This document shows, one piece after another, positions 42,184 to 51,303 of a stretch of DNA of 64,000 bases (position 1 is its first letter; each line of letters opens with the position of its first letter). Below the pieces are notes generated by a model. That model had not been told where the DNA came from, ran no database searches, and saw only the letters and a program-made list of their open reading frames with translations. Source of the DNA: Chloroflexota bacterium (GTDB lineage Bacteria; Chloroflexota; Anaerolineae; Aggregatilineales; Phototrophicaceae). A program made the position numbers and the translations under genes. The stretch covers positions 596,097-660,096 of the forward strand of contig JAIUNI010000003.1 of assembly GCA_020161935.1 (NCBI GenBank), in the 5' to 3' direction.

Positions 42184-43070
42184 GAATTTGCCAGCCAATC
42201 TAAATTGCGTCCAATAATTAATTCTGATTGATAATTGTGATGAGTGTTTTTCATTGATATTGAACGAACTTCAAGCCCATAATATGTAGCTAACCGTCGT
42301 ATTGTCGGCGTGTCGTCGTAAGTCATAAGTAGATTGCCTAAAACCGAGCTTGAGATTCTAAATAATTCTTCATGATCAATATCGCTGTGATTGTAAAGTC
42401 GACTTCCAGCTTTTTTGCCATCAATTGTATAAGGAGGGTCAATAAAGAAAGCTGCGTTAGGATCATTGACATAATTCTGAATAATAGATATGCCGTCACC
42501 ATGCACAAAGTTGAGACGCGAACGAACCGATACAATATCTCGAATACGTTTTTGGAGCGTTTCAGGATACCAACGAGAACCGAGTCCTTTATTGTTTTCC
42601 CCTAACTTGAGTTTACCCGCTCCATTCGCAAGAATGCCTCCATGATTTACGCGATTTTTTATAATCGTTTGAAAAGCTAATTCTTCGGTCGTTTTCGCCG
42701 GTGTTTCAAGTACTTGATTTACATTTTCAGCAGTGAAATCGAATGAAACAATCTGATCTGCTAACCAATTGGCTTTTTCAGAAACAATTAATGTTTCCCA
42801 TACGGATGCAACGAGATTGTCTAGTTCAACTAAAAGTACTTTGTGAGATAAGTTTTCAAAAGCGGTAGTTAAACCAACAATTGCTCCGCCTGCAAATGGT
42901 TCGATAAAAATGGTAGGCGTTATCGATAAAGTGGATAACCACTTACGCAGTGTAGGAATGAACCAAGTTTTACCACCGGGATATCGAAATGGGCTTCTAT
43001 GCGGTATGGAAGCTATATTTACAGCTTTACTAGTAATCATATCTTCAGAAAATAGAGGTAATTGTTTCAT
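42180..43070 (-). CDS. D12-class DNA adenine-N6 methyltransferase
   Basis: A 296-residue protein. Motif I is PFRYPGGKTWFIP near residues 27-39 (SAM binding), with IEPFAGGAIVGL next, and the catalytic motif IV DPPY at 211-214 in FFIDPPYTIDGKK. This is the Dam/DpnM-like D12 class, which makes N6-methyladenine. It lies 6 bp after the NotI-like nuclease gene and is strikingly AT-rich against the flanks, so it is the cognate modification enzyme of a transferred island. The recognition sequence is unknown. Confidence 0.92.
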   Translation of the reverse strand: MKQLPLFSEDMITSKAVNIASIPHRSPFRYPGGKTWFIPTLRKWLSTLSITPTIFIEPFAGGAIVGLTTAFENLSHKVLLVELDNLVASVWETLIVSEKANWLADQIVSFDFTAENVNQVLETPAKTTEELAFQTIIKNRVNHGGILANGAGKLKLGENNKGLGSRWYPETLQKRIRDIVSVRSRLNFVHGDGISIIQNYVNDPNAAFFIDPPYTIDGKKAGSRLYNHSDIDHEELFRISSSVLGNLLMTYDDTPTIRRLATYYGLEVRSISMKNTHHNYQSELIIGRNLDWLANS

Positions 43071-43076
43071 GATGGT

Positions 43077-43958
43077 TCAAAATAAATCGGTAAGCAATGG
43101 AGCGTCAGGAGGATTGTTTTCACCATCAAATTTGTCGTCTAATCTGCTTTGTAGATGAAAAACAAAATCTTCAAGTAAACCGGGTTCTGGAGTAGCAATT
43201 TGGCTTAATGCTTCTTGAAATAATGTGTAAACTGTGTCAATTAACTTTAGTTGATACTGATTAGTGTTTTCATTCAAGAATAGATCATATATAAGCCATG
43301 CAATTTCTGCTTGATTTGAAGACACTTGTTTCAAAGTAGGTAAAGTTTTGTAAAACCCTTTATGTATTGCAACCGCCTGTTTCTTGCGCCAGTGATGTAA
43401 TATACCGCCTTTGTATATTAACTGAGGTGCGAGTCGTTTACGCGAAGATGATAAATAATCTGGTCGAGGATTTTTCATGTTTTGCGGCCAGTCTAGTTGC
43501 TCATCTCGAACATTATTCTGCATATAATATTCGAATGGTATTCGGACATTTCCTGAGATATAAACGGCTTGAACCTCTAAAGAGCCAAAATCTAGTACAC
43601 GGCCACGCTCATCATAACTGACTAAAATATGATCGATATTGCCGGCAGATTGGTCATTTTTATCACTCAATCGAATTTCTGTGAGTGATGTCCATGCTGT
43701 TCCCTCTGGAAAGAAGAAACGAGCTGCATCCTCAGCAATAAGCCAGTCCTGACGAAAACGCACCGGGCAGGTAATCGCAATTTCATTGCCGTCGAATATA
43801 CTACATACTCCTAATGGGTCATTAGCCTTATCCTTAGTGCAATTGGGAACCCGGTTATTAAAAGGACAAAGACGTAAATTGCGATAACGCCTGGCTTCTG
43901 AACTGATATTATTTACAGGGAAGCCAAAGACTTCTCCTAATGGATTTTTGCCCAACAT
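43077..43958 (-). CDS. NotI-family restriction endonuclease
   Basis: A 293-residue protein with AGGTGG before ATG 43958. It opens NPLGEVFGFPVNN and has the family's Cys4 iron-binding module: C31, C40, C52 and C64 (LCPFNNRVPNC, PLGVCSIFDG, AITCPVRFRQDW). The PD-(D/E)XK-like site follows: D109 in AGNIDHILVSYDE and E128-x-Q130 in GSLEVQAVYISG, matching the NotI D...ExQ arrangement. It cleaves DNA at a specific sequence. It is first in an R-M-DUF433 operon and AT-rich. NotI itself cuts GCGGCCGC; the specificity here may differ. Confidence 0.88.
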   Translation of the reverse strand: MLGKNPLGEVFGFPVNNISSEARRYRNLRLCPFNNRVPNCTKDKANDPLGVCSIFDGNEIAITCPVRFRQDWLIAEDAARFFFPEGTAWTSLTEIRLSDKNDQSAGNIDHILVSYDERGRVLDFGSLEVQAVYISGNVRIPFEYYMQNNVRDEQLDWPQNMKNPRPDYLSSSRKRLAPQLIYKGGILHHWRKKQAVAIHKGFYKTLPTLKQVSSNQAEIAWLIYDLFLNENTNQYQLKLIDTVYTLFQEALSQIATPEPGLLEDFVFHLQSRLDDKFDGENNPPDAPLLTDLF

Positions 43959-43981
43959 TCCACCTTTGAATTGTTGAGACC

Positions 43982-43990
43982 ATTATAGCA
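43982..43990 (-). promoter_or_regulatory. Extended -10 promoter of the R-M operon
   Basis: On the minus strand TGCTATAAT lies in the 46-bp gap between the guaA stop and the endonuclease ATG. There is no good -35. The leader would be about 15-20 nt. Confidence 0.55.
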
Positions 43991-44004
43991 GCAGATGCAC
44001 TTAA

Positions 44005-45558
44005 CTACTCCCACTCGATGGTGCCGGGGGGCTTGCTGGTGATGTCGTAGGTGACGCGGTTGATGCCGCGCACTTCGTTGACGATGCGGTTGCTGACCTT
44101 TGCCAGCAGGTCGTAGGGGAGGCGCGCCCAATCGGCGGTCATGAAATCGTCGGTAGTCACAGCCCGCAGCGCCAGCACTTCCTCGTAGGTGCGGTAGTCG
44201 CCCATCACACCCACGCTTTTGACAGGCAGCAGCACAGCGAAGGCTTGCGATGTCCCCTGCCGCAGCATACCCGCTTTGCCCAATTCGTCGGTGAAGATGG
44301 CATCCGCAGCGCGGAGTTTCTCCAAGCGTTCCCATGTGATGTCGCCGAGGCAGCGCACCGCGAGACCGGGGCCGGGGAACGGCTGCCGCCAGACGATGCT
44401 CTCCGGCAAGCCGAGGGCTGTACCGACGCTGCGTACCTCGTCTTTGAACAGGTCACGCAGCGGCTCGACTAACTGGAACTTGAGGTCGGGCGGGAGGCCG
44501 CCGACGTTGTGGTGACTCTTGATGACGTGCGCGGTTTTGCTGCTGGCGGCGCTTTCGATCACGTCGGGGTAGATCGTCCCCTGCGCGAGGAACTTCACAC
44601 CCTCACTGGCGAGTTCGCGGGCTTGGTTGGCGAAGGTGTCGATGAACAGCTTGCCGATAACCTTGCGCTTGGCTTCCGGCTCGGTGACGGTTTTGAGCTG
44701 GTCGAGGAAGTCCTCGGTGGCATCGACGGCGATCAGGTTCATGCCCTGTTCGCCACGGAACACCTGCACGACCTGTTCCGGTTCATCCTTCCGCAGCAAG
44801 CCGGTGTTGACGAACACACACACGAGTTGGCTGCCGATGGCTTTGTTCAGCAGCGCACCGGCGACAGCCGAATCGACACCGCCGCTGAGGGCGAGCATGA
44901 CCCGTTCCTCGCCAACCTGTTCGCGGATAGTACGGACAGCCTCATCAATGAAGGCCAGCGGCGACCATTTGGGTTCGCAGCCACAGACATCGAACAGGAA
45001 GTTGCGGAGAAGGTCTTTACCGTGCGGCGTGTGGGCGACTTCGGGATGGAACTGCACGCCGTAGAGTTTACGCACAGGGTCGCCCATCGCGGCGTAGGGC
45101 GAGTTATCCGAGGCGGCGAGACCGATGAAGCCTTCGGGCGGCTGCTCGATGCGGTCGCCGTGCGACATCCACACCTGCATGTTGTCGGGCAGGTTATGCA
45201 GCAGCGGGTTATCCTGCGTGTGGTGGATTTGGGCAGGGCCGAACTCGCGCTCCTCCGATGGCGCGACGATACCACCGAGGGCGTGAGTCAGCGCCTGCAT
45301 CCCGTAGCACACACCCAGCACTGGAAAGTCTTTCATCAGCCAGCGGGGCATCTGCGGTGCGCCTTCTTCATAGACGCTGTTGGGGCCGCCGGAGAGGATA
45401 TACCCGCGCGGGTTGTGGGCGGTAATTTTCTCGCGGGAGGCATCGTAGGGGAATACCTCGGCGTAGACGTTGAGTTCACGCACACGGCGGGCGATCAACT
45501 GCGTGTACTGCGAACCAAAATCAATGACGGCGATACCGCCGGAGCGTGGGTCAGTCAT
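44005..45558 (-). CDS. guaA: GMP synthase (glutamine-hydrolysing)
   Basis: A 517-residue protein with the usual three parts. Class I glutamine amidotransferase: [17 protein letters not shown] with nucleophile C84, and FHPEV downstream. ATP pyrophosphatase: [18 protein letters not shown]-terminal dimerisation/XMP domain: [17 protein letters not shown] and the last residues KPPGTIEWE. It converts XMP to GMP using glutamine and ATP. Single gene; the R-M island inserted just beyond its stop. Confidence 0.98.
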   Translation of the reverse strand: MTDPRSGGIAVIDFGSQYTQLIARRVRELNVYAEVFPYDASREKITAHNPRGYILSGGPNSVYEEGAPQMPRWLMKDFPVLGVCYGMQALTHALGGIVAPSEEREFGPAQIHHTQDNPLLHNLPDNMQVWMSHGDRIEQPPEGFIGLAASDNSPYAAMGDPVRKLYGVQFHPEVAHTPHGKDLLRNFLFDVCGCEPKWSPLAFIDEAVRTIREQVGEERVMLALSGGVDSAVAGALLNKAIGSQLVCVFVNTGLLRKDEPEQVVQVFRGEQGMNLIAVDATEDFLDQLKTVTEPEAKRKVIGKLFIDTFANQARELASEGVKFLAQGTIYPDVIESAASSKTAHVIKSHHNVGGLPPDLKFQLVEPLRDLFKDEVRSVGTALGLPESIVWRQPFPGPGLAVRCLGDITWERLEKLRAADAIFTDELGKAGMLRQGTSQAFAVLLPVKSVGVMGDYRTYEEVLALRAVTTDDFMTADWARLPYDLLAKVSNRIVNEVRGINRVTYDITSKPPGTIEWE

Positions 45559-45624
45559 CGGGAAGCCTTTAGCAATTAGCTTTTAGCGGTTAATCATAAG
45601 TGAACCGCGAGAATGGGTAAATAT

Positions 45625-46001
45625 GTAGGGCGCACGACCGTGCATAGGCATTCAGTTAAGCCATCTTGGCTCGGAATCTTCGGGTAAATCGTTGATTGTT
45701 TGCGCCGCATGAGGCTAATGGCAGTTTACAAATTAAGATGGTAATTAGTCGGGTTGCGCCGCATGAGGCTAAAGCCGTCATGCTGATCACCAGACAAGTC
45801 TGCTAAAGCGACTTCAAAAGCTGAGGATCAGCGTTTCAATTATTTATCATGCTAATTCGTAAATCACCATAAGCCATCATGCTACCAGCCGGACAAGCGC
45901 ACTCAGGGCGCTCCAAAATTCGACAGCGAACATCCGTCTCTATTGATTTTATCCCTGAGAATTCCTTAGCTTAATGCCTATGCACGACCGTGCGCCCCTA
46001 C
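45625..46001. repeat. Composite repeat region with inverted GTAG-foot ends
   Basis: Left end: GTAGGGCGCACGACCGTGCA then TAGGCATTCAGTTAAG at 45625. Right end, read on the minus strand from 46001: GTAGGGGCGCACGGTCGTGC then ATAGGCATTAAGCTAAG. These form an imperfect inverted repeat of about 36 bp around the block shared with 22351-22555, plus an extra GCATGAGGCTAAAGCC copy with hairpin AAGTC/GACTT at about 45795-45815. No gene is present in 45559-46025. Confidence 0.7.
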
Positions 46002-46025
46002 TGAACCTAAACGAAGGAATGAACC

Positions 46026-47840
46026 TTAGCCCAACACCTGGTAGGCGAAGCGCAGCATCATCTCCTGATGCTGGATGCTCTGTTCCTGTGCGCGTGAGCC
46101 GTGACCCGCGTCGAACCATTCGATCTGGATGGGCTTGCCGAGGCTGTTCATCTTGTCCTCGTAAGCACGCATCTGGCGCGGCGGGCAGCGGGTGTCGTTG
46201 CTGCCTTGAATGACCAGCAGCGGCGCTTTCACCTGCTCGGCGTAGGTGATGGGCGAGCTGTCGCGGGTGGCTTCCGGCGTTTCGGCAGGCGTGCCGCCAA
46301 AGAGCGCCCGTTGGTAACCGCGCAGGGTTTCGGCCTGATCTTCGTACATCAGCGCCCAATCGGCGATGGCGATGCCTGCCATGCCGCCCGCCCACAGATC
46401 AGGCCGCTTGCCGATGGATTGCAGCGTCAGGTAGCCGCCGTATGACCAGCCGGTGACGATGATGCCTTCCGGCGTGGAGATGCCGTTATCGACCAGCCAG
46501 CGGTGCGCCCCGGCCATATCCTCGACTTCGAGGTTGCCGAGCTTGCCCCAGATCGAGCGCTCGAACTCTTTGCCGAAAGTGGTCGAGCCGTGGTAGTTGA
46601 TGGTGAAGTAGGCAAAGCCGTGATCCACCCATGTTTGGCTGTTGGGCGAATAGTATTCGCTCATGACCGCTGTTGGGCCGCCGTGTGTTTCGAGGATCGT
46701 GGGGAACGGGCCGCTGCCTTCCGGCGTGACCAGCCACCCCTGAATGGTCGCGCCGTTTTCCGACTGGAAGCTGATCGAGCGCCACTTGCGTCCGGCAGGG
46801 GCTTCACCAGCGGCCAGCACGGTGCGGGTTTGTTCGCCGGTGGTGGCGTTCAGACCAATGAGCTGTGAGGGATGGGTCGAGTCCTGCCATGTGACGAAAA
46901 TTTCATCCTCGGAGACGAAGAAGCCATTACCCGCATAGCCGCCGAATACGCCCGATGGGTGGTTGAGCTTGGTGGCGGTACTGCTTTCAATGTCGTACAC
47001 GTAAAGCTGGTACTCGGCTTGGTAGAGCTGTCCCAAGAGGACTTTCTTAGCATCTGGCGACCATGCCCATGGTGTGAGTTCACCGGGGATGCTGTCAACC
47101 GAGAAGTCGTGACGTTCCCCCGTGCGCGGGTTCCAGATCAACGGGCGGGCAAAGCCGGATATGTTGGTGGTCGCCAGCATCCGCAGGTCAGCCGGAACAG
47201 GCGAAAAATCGCCGAAGTCAAAGCGAACATCGGCACCTTCGGAAAGACGGGCGATTTCGTCACCGGTTTTCGGGTCGATGGCAACCAAACAGGTGTCGAG
47301 TGTCCCGCTGTATTCGGTGGTGGCGGTTACGGCGATTTCACCGCCGTAGGAGAGCTGCGGGCCGAAGGTGAGGCGCTGGTACACGGCAATCCGGCGCGGT
47401 GTGTCGCCATCGGTCACATAAATTTCGAAGCCGTTGGCGCTGGCCGCAAGAAAACCGGTTACGCTGCCGTTGTGGCTTTGCCCGATGTAGAACGAGGCAT
47501 AGGGCGGCAGGTCGGGCGAGATGTCTTCACGCTCGCCACCTGCAAAGGGTACGCGCACATAATGACCGAGTTCGTTCCCCTGCTGGTCGTGGTGATAGTA
47601 GACGTAGGCACCATCGGCAGAGATCATGCCGCCGACGACACCTGCCGGTTGGCTGGTCAATTGGTTGAGCGCACCACTGGCGACATCCCATCCATACAAC
47701 TGGTAGATGCCGTCTTTGTTGGTGCAAACGAGGCCGCGCGCGGGGTTGGCGGTTGCGACCTTCGCCCACGCGATGCTGGCGGCGCGGAAACGCTGTTTCC
47801 ATGCGGCGTTCGAGGCTGTGTCCAATACCTTCTCGGTCAT
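46026..47840 (-). CDS. S9 family (prolyl oligopeptidase-type) peptidase
   Basis: A 604-residue protein. The N-terminal about 330 residues form a beta-propeller (repeated GDEIARLSEGADV-like and WSPDAKKVLLGQLY blades). The C-terminal alpha/beta-hydrolase domain has the nucleophile Ser in VTGWSYGGYLTLQS, the Asp in LLVIQGSNDTRCPP and the His in FDAGHGSRAQ. It begins THGGPTAVMSEYYS for the oxyanion region. There is no signal peptide, so it acts on short peptides in the cytoplasm. Single gene with GAAAGGA before ATG 47840. Confidence 0.93.
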   Translation of the reverse strand: MTEKVLDTASNAAWKQRFRAASIAWAKVATANPARGLVCTNKDGIYQLYGWDVASGALNQLTSQPAGVVGGMISADGAYVYYHHDQQGNELGHYVRVPFAGGEREDISPDLPPYASFYIGQSHNGSVTGFLAASANGFEIYVTDGDTPRRIAVYQRLTFGPQLSYGGEIAVTATTEYSGTLDTCLVAIDPKTGDEIARLSEGADVRFDFGDFSPVPADLRMLATTNISGFARPLIWNPRTGERHDFSVDSIPGELTPWAWSPDAKKVLLGQLYQAEYQLYVYDIESSTATKLNHPSGVFGGYAGNGFFVSEDEIFVTWQDSTHPSQLIGLNATTGEQTRTVLAAGEAPAGRKWRSISFQSENGATIQGWLVTPEGSGPFPTILETHGGPTAVMSEYYSPNSQTWVDHGFAYFTINYHGSTTFGKEFERSIWGKLGNLEVEDMAGAHRWLVDNGISTPEGIIVTGWSYGGYLTLQSIGKRPDLWAGGMAGIAIADWALMYEDQAETLRGYQRALFGGTPAETPEATRDSSPITYAEQVKAPLLVIQGSNDTRCPPRQMRAYEDKMNSLGKPIQIEWFDAGHGSRAQEQSIQHQEMMLRFAYQVLG

Positions 47841-48019
47841 GCTGGTCTGGTTCCTTTCAACTACTCGGAAAAATACACTACGATGGTTCAGCGATGCGGC
47901 GGTTATTCTGACAAATCACGGCGCAAGTTTGCAAATGTTCCTACCACAGCGCTGATTACGATTGTTGAGGGCATCACTGAAGTTCGATTAGAAACCGTTT
48001 GAGAAGTTCTAAAAATACC

Positions 48020-48097
48020 GGACAGCCTGTCTGCTGTCCCTACAAAGCGCAAAATTGTGATGCGGATATTGTGTAGGGAGGCGATACATCGCGTCCG
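48020..48097. repeat. Two REP-like hairpins in opposite orientation
   Basis: GGACAGCCTGTCTGCTGTCC then CTAC at 48020-48043, and GTAGGGAGGCGATACATCGC with GTCC at 48073-48097. Both have the GTAG foot but point in opposite directions, like a BIME pair. The rest of 47841-48133 holds no gene. Confidence 0.6.
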
Positions 48098-48133
48098 TCC
48101 GATGAACCTCAAACCTACTTTTCCAACGGCTTC

Positions 48134-48715
48134 TTACTCAGAAAATTCGATCTTACCGTTATCCATGCTGGTGATGGTTGCCAGCGCGTGAATGGGAATG
48201 TTGGTGTAACCGGCATTCAACATGGCTTGACGACCGCCTTCAAATGATTTCTCGACCACCACGCCAATCCCCAAGAGGTTGCACTTGGCACTCTTGACCA
48301 TGCGGGCGAGCGCAAGCAGGGTTTTACCGGTAGCGAGGAAGTCATCAATAATAAGGATATTTTCGCCAGCGTGCAGGAATTCCGCCGAGACAAGCAGGTT
48401 AACCTCACCGCCTTTGGTGTGGCTGGGGGCGGTTTCGAGGAAGACGGGACCGGACATGGTGATGGGTTTGGTTTTGCGGGCGTAGACGACAGGCACTTTG
48501 AGTACGAAACCCGCCATGAGCGCGGGGGCGATGCCGGAGATTTCGGCGGTGAGGATGCGGTCGATCTTCAGGTCACCGAACAAGCGCCCCAGTTCTTGCC
48601 CCATGCCCATCATCAACTCAGGGTAAATTTGGTGGTTTAATAAACTGTCTATTTTGAGGATACCGCTGCCGAGATTCTGGCCTTCTGCCAAAATACGTTC
48701 CTGAAGTGCTTTCAT
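48134..48715 (-). CDS. xpt: Xanthine phosphoribosyltransferase
   Basis: ATG 48715 gives 193 residues, the usual size; the longer frame runs into a terminator hairpin. Characteristic motifs: MKALQERILAEGQNLGSGIL at the start, the base-recognition GIAPALMAGFVLKVPVVYAR, and the PRPP loop ILIIDDFLATGKTLLALARM. It salvages xanthine to XMP, feeding the guaA step located about 2.6 kb upstream on the same strand. No purine riboswitch sequence was recognised upstream. Confidence 0.93.
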   Translation of the reverse strand: MKALQERILAEGQNLGSGILKIDSLLNHQIYPELMMGMGQELGRLFGDLKIDRILTAEISGIAPALMAGFVLKVPVVYARKTKPITMSGPVFLETAPSHTKGGEVNLLVSAEFLHAGENILIIDDFLATGKTLLALARMVKSAKCNLLGIGVVVEKSFEGGRQAMLNAGYTNIPIHALATITSMDNGKIEFSE

Positions 48716-48748
48716 TGTCTCTTTTCCCTTGTCGATTGTCTGAATAAC

Positions 48749-48775
48749 AAAAAGCGCGTCGATTAAAACGCGCTT
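48749..48775 (-). terminator. Terminator between the EthD-like gene and xpt
   Basis: On the minus strand AAGCGCGT (48775-48768) pairs with ACGCGCTT (48759-48752), followed by TTT. It ends 34 nt before the xpt start, so it either ends the upstream gene or works as an attenuator. Confidence 0.75.
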
Positions 48776-48789
48776 CATGAGCAGTAGGT

Positions 48790-49119
48790 TTAGTGGGTGG
48801 GCGTGCTGCCACCCGCTTCTTCGAACACTTCGGCGTAAAAGGCCGCGTATTTGCCCGCCGTAAAGCGTTTGCCGAGTTCCGCGCCGGTTTCTTGCCCGGC
48901 AGGGGACAGCAGCGAGGTTTGCATTTGTTCCACGGTGTCGAAGTAGATTTCGAGGATGCGGTAGTAAGGCGCGTCACCGACCGGACTGCCTAACACACTC
49001 ACCACCTGCCGCCGTTGAATATCCGGCATCCGTTCGACCAGCGCCAACAAGTCGTTGTAGGCATCTTCAAACACGCCGAGATTGCCGGGTTTAGAGAAGG
49101 TGATAACGAATTTGACCAT
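48790..49119 (-). CDS. EthD-like dimeric alpha-beta barrel protein
   Basis: A 109-residue protein: VKFVITFSKPGNLGVFEDAY then QVVSVLGSPVGDAPYYRILE and FDTVEQMQTSLLSPAGQETG. This is the EthD/ferredoxin-like barrel pattern with a repeated beta-alpha-beta layout. Family members include proteins for ring-cleavage and uncharacterised stress functions. It precedes xpt on the same strand but a terminator separates them. Function unknown. Confidence 0.75.
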   Translation of the reverse strand: MVKFVITFSKPGNLGVFEDAYNDLLALVERMPDIQRRQVVSVLGSPVGDAPYYRILEIYFDTVEQMQTSLLSPAGQETGAELGKRFTAGKYAAFYAEVFEEAGGSTPTH

Positions 49120-49333
49120 ATCGGCTGATACTTTCTCGTTGAATGCTGCTCAAGCGGCTGAGATTATACCTGATGTTCGGTATGGCTGGGGAGTTCGTTT
49201 TAATCCAATTTGGTCTATCGTATTCCAGCACTGATTATGTGGTGTCAGCGCAGTTTCGCCGTACTTCGCGTCAAATTATCGGATCGACGAATACTAAAAT
49301 CGCAGTACCATAACGCTGAGAATAACCGTACAC

Positions 49334-49358
49334 AAAAACCGGGCTGTTTCCAACCCGG
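49334..49358 (-). terminator. Terminator of the gene at 49397
   Basis: On the minus strand CCGGG (49358-49354) pairs with CCCGG (49343-49339), followed by TTTTT (49338-49334). It lies 39 nt after the stop. Confidence 0.7.
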
Positions 49359-49396
49359 CTTCTAGTATAGCCACAAAATTTCACCATGCGGAGGGG

Positions 49397-49777
49397 TTAT
49401 TTCTTGCTGCCGCCGCTGAGGAGCAGACCGAGAATGAAGCCGATGCCCAAAGCGATGAGTACCGACGGAATGGGATTTTTGCGAACGGCGGTCGTCGCCT
49501 TCTTTTCCATCTGTTCGACCGAATTATTGTTCAGATAATGGGCGGCTTTCTCCAGCCCTTTTGCCACTTCATCCGCTGATTTATGGGCGTTAGCATCTTC
49601 GGTGTTTTCGCGGGTTTCACGGCGGATGGTTTCTGCCGCGTTGTTCAACTGCTTCACGACTTCCTTGCGAACATCGTTGGCTTTTTGGCGCAGTTCACGA
49701 CCAACTTCACCCAGATCAGCCGCCACATCACGGGCGGCATCTTCGACCTTCGTACCCGTACCATTTTGACCGGACAT
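49397..49777 (-). CDS. ElaB/DUF883-like helical protein with C-terminal anchor
   Basis: ATG 49777 is chosen, with GGAGG upstream. The 126-residue protein is mostly amphipathic helix (EDAARDVAADLGEVGRELRQ; VVKQLNNAAETIRRETREN) and ends in a hydrophobic glycine-rich anchor: IPSVLIALGIGFILGLLLSG with a KK tail. ElaB/YqjD-type proteins have this shape and attach to the inner membrane, sometimes binding ribosomes. Single gene. Confidence 0.75.
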   Translation of the reverse strand: MSGQNGTGTKVEDAARDVAADLGEVGRELRQKANDVRKEVVKQLNNAAETIRRETRENTEDANAHKSADEVAKGLEKAAHYLNNNSVEQMEKKATTAVRKNPIPSVLIALGIGFILGLLLSGGSKK

Positions 49778-50002
49778 TTTAAGAACCTCCATTTAATGAC
49801 CACACAACTACTCTGTAGAGCAATCGGTTAGCGCAGACATTAACGTATATAAGAATAGTATAGCACTTTTCGGGTGGGCTGTCCTTGTACATCACCTAAT
49901 GGATTTATTACTATGAAATATTAAGGATTCAAGTGGTTAATCGGTATTACACTTATGGCTAGTGAATTCTGACACAAGTCTAATGGATGGCTCGATTGTA
50001 TC

Positions 50003-50011
50003 TGCTATAAT
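50003..50011 (+). promoter_or_regulatory. Extended -10 promoter of the ABC ATPase gene
   Basis: TGCTATAAT, a TGn-TATAAT motif, lies 44 bp before ATG 50055. Its position argues against the longer reading frame from 49962 and for the start at 50055. Confidence 0.6.
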
Positions 50012-50054
50012 GACCCCTGTGAAAATTGGTACAAGCAGTTACCGAGATAACGGT

Positions 50055-50783
50055 ATGACGACGAACGGGCAAGAATCGGCAGCGATTGTGGAAATTCGCA
50101 GCCTCACCAAACACTATGACGAGGGTGGTCAAAGTCGTAAGGTGCTGGACGCTGTAGACCTCAGTATTCAGCAGGGCGAGTTCTTCGTCATTTTAGGGAA
50201 AAGTGGCAGTGGTAAGAGTACGCTGCTGAACCTCATCAGTGGTATTGACCACGCTGATTCCGGGCAGATTATGATCGGCGACACCGATATTACGGCGCTC
50301 AACGAGAAGCAGCAAACCCTCTTTCGACGTGACAAAATCGGCATTATCTTCCAATTCTTCAACCTGATCCCGACGCTGACGGTGCTTGAAAATATCACGC
50401 TGCCGGGTGAACTGCGTGGGGATAACCGCCGGAAGGTGGAAGATCGTGGGCGGGCGCTCTTAGACCGTGTGGGGCTGCTCAACCGTGCTGATGCATATCC
50501 TGACCGCTTAAGCGGTGGCGAGCAGCAGCGGGTGGCGATTGCACGGGCGCTGGCGCATGAGCCGGTGCTGGTGCTGGCAGATGAGCCTACGGGTAATTTA
50601 GACGAAGATACAGGTCAAACTGTACTAACCTTACTTTTAGAGTTGACGCGGGATGCGGGCAAAACGCTGGTGATGGCGACCCATAATCCCGAAATCCTCC
50701 CTTATGCTGACCGTGTTTGCCGGGTTCATGATGGTAAATTGGTGGTCACACTTAATCATGAGCCTGCTATGACCAATCGTTAG
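50055..50783 (+). CDS. ABC transporter ATP-binding protein (MacB/LolD-like)
   Basis: ATG 50055 gives 242 residues, normal for the family. Walker A is [18 protein letters not shown], the Q-loop [18 protein letters not shown], the ABC signature [20 protein letters not shown], Walker [15 protein letters not shown] and the H-loop [17 protein letters not shown] and [10 protein letters not shown] match the MacB/LolD class, which normally works with a FtsX-like permease. No permease gene lies in this window, so the partner is elsewhere. The RBS before this ATG is weak. Confidence 0.92.
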   Translation: MTTNGQESAAIVEIRSLTKHYDEGGQSRKVLDAVDLSIQQGEFFVILGKSGSGKSTLLNLISGIDHADSGQIMIGDTDITALNEKQQTLFRRDKIGIIFQFFNLIPTLTVLENITLPGELRGDNRRKVEDRGRALLDRVGLLNRADAYPDRLSGGEQQRVAIARALAHEPVLVLADEPTGNLDEDTGQTVLTLLLELTRDAGKTLVMATHNPEILPYADRVCRVHDGKLVVTLNHEPAMTNR

Positions 50784-50864
50784 CGGGATGCAAGGTTATT
50801 GGGCATAATTATTTTTATTGCTGATCTGGAAGGAAGTCCTTATAGCACTGAAAGGTTCAGCACC

Positions 50865-51281
50865 ATGACGGACCCTGACCCAACACTTATCAAGCAATTA
50901 TTGGCCGATCTTCGCGGGTTTGACAAAGAGAAACGCCGCACCGCCGTGATGAAACTCGGTGTTCTGGGCGGCGAGGACGCGGTACGAGCGCTCATTATGG
51001 CTGTCCGCAACGACCACGAAGACCTGATTACGCGCGGTCGCGCCGCGCTGATGCTTGGCAAACTCCGCGACATACGCGCGGTTGACCCCCTGATAAAAGC
51101 CCTCGCTGCCCCCGGTTTCCAAACGCCTGTCTACGCTGCCGAAGCCCTCGGTAAAATTGGTGATCGCCGTGCGATTGACCCGCTGCTGGCGGCGATGCAT
51201 TCCGGCAATGAGACCTTCCGCAACGCGGCCATTGAAGCGTTGAAGAAGCTCGGCTACATGCCGGAGCCGATGGGGGGGTAG
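50865..51281 (+). CDS. HEAT-repeat (PBS lyase-type) protein
   Basis: ATG 50865 is chosen (AAAGG upstream); the longer frame overlaps nothing functional. The 138-residue protein is a string of about four HEAT/PBS-lyase-like repeats: RRTAVMKLGVLGGEDAVRAL, GRAALMLGKLRDIRAVDPL, YAAEALGKIGDRRAIDPLLA and FRNAAIEALKKLGY. Such proteins are scaffolds for protein binding. It follows the ABC ATPase gene on the same strand by 81 bp; a shared operon is possible. Confidence 0.85.
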   Translation: MTDPDPTLIKQLLADLRGFDKEKRRTAVMKLGVLGGEDAVRALIMAVRNDHEDLITRGRAALMLGKLRDIRAVDPLIKALAAPGFQTPVYAAEALGKIGDRRAIDPLLAAMHSGNETFRNAAIEALKKLGYMPEPMGG

Positions 51282-51303
51282 GGTTTGGCGATTGGCTTGA
51301 ATT

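Noticed and set aside
44509..45579. A 356-codon open frame antisense to guaA
   Set aside because: It covers exactly the well-conserved guaA gene and shows only Gly/Asp/Val-rich shadow composition.
46872..48002. A 376-codon open frame antisense to the S9 peptidase gene
   Set aside because: It overlaps a clear peptidase with all active-site motifs and reads into a repeat-rich spacer; no domain is seen.
49962..50054. 31-residue N-terminal extension of the ABC ATPase
   Set aside because: The extended -10 promoter (50003-50011) lies inside it.
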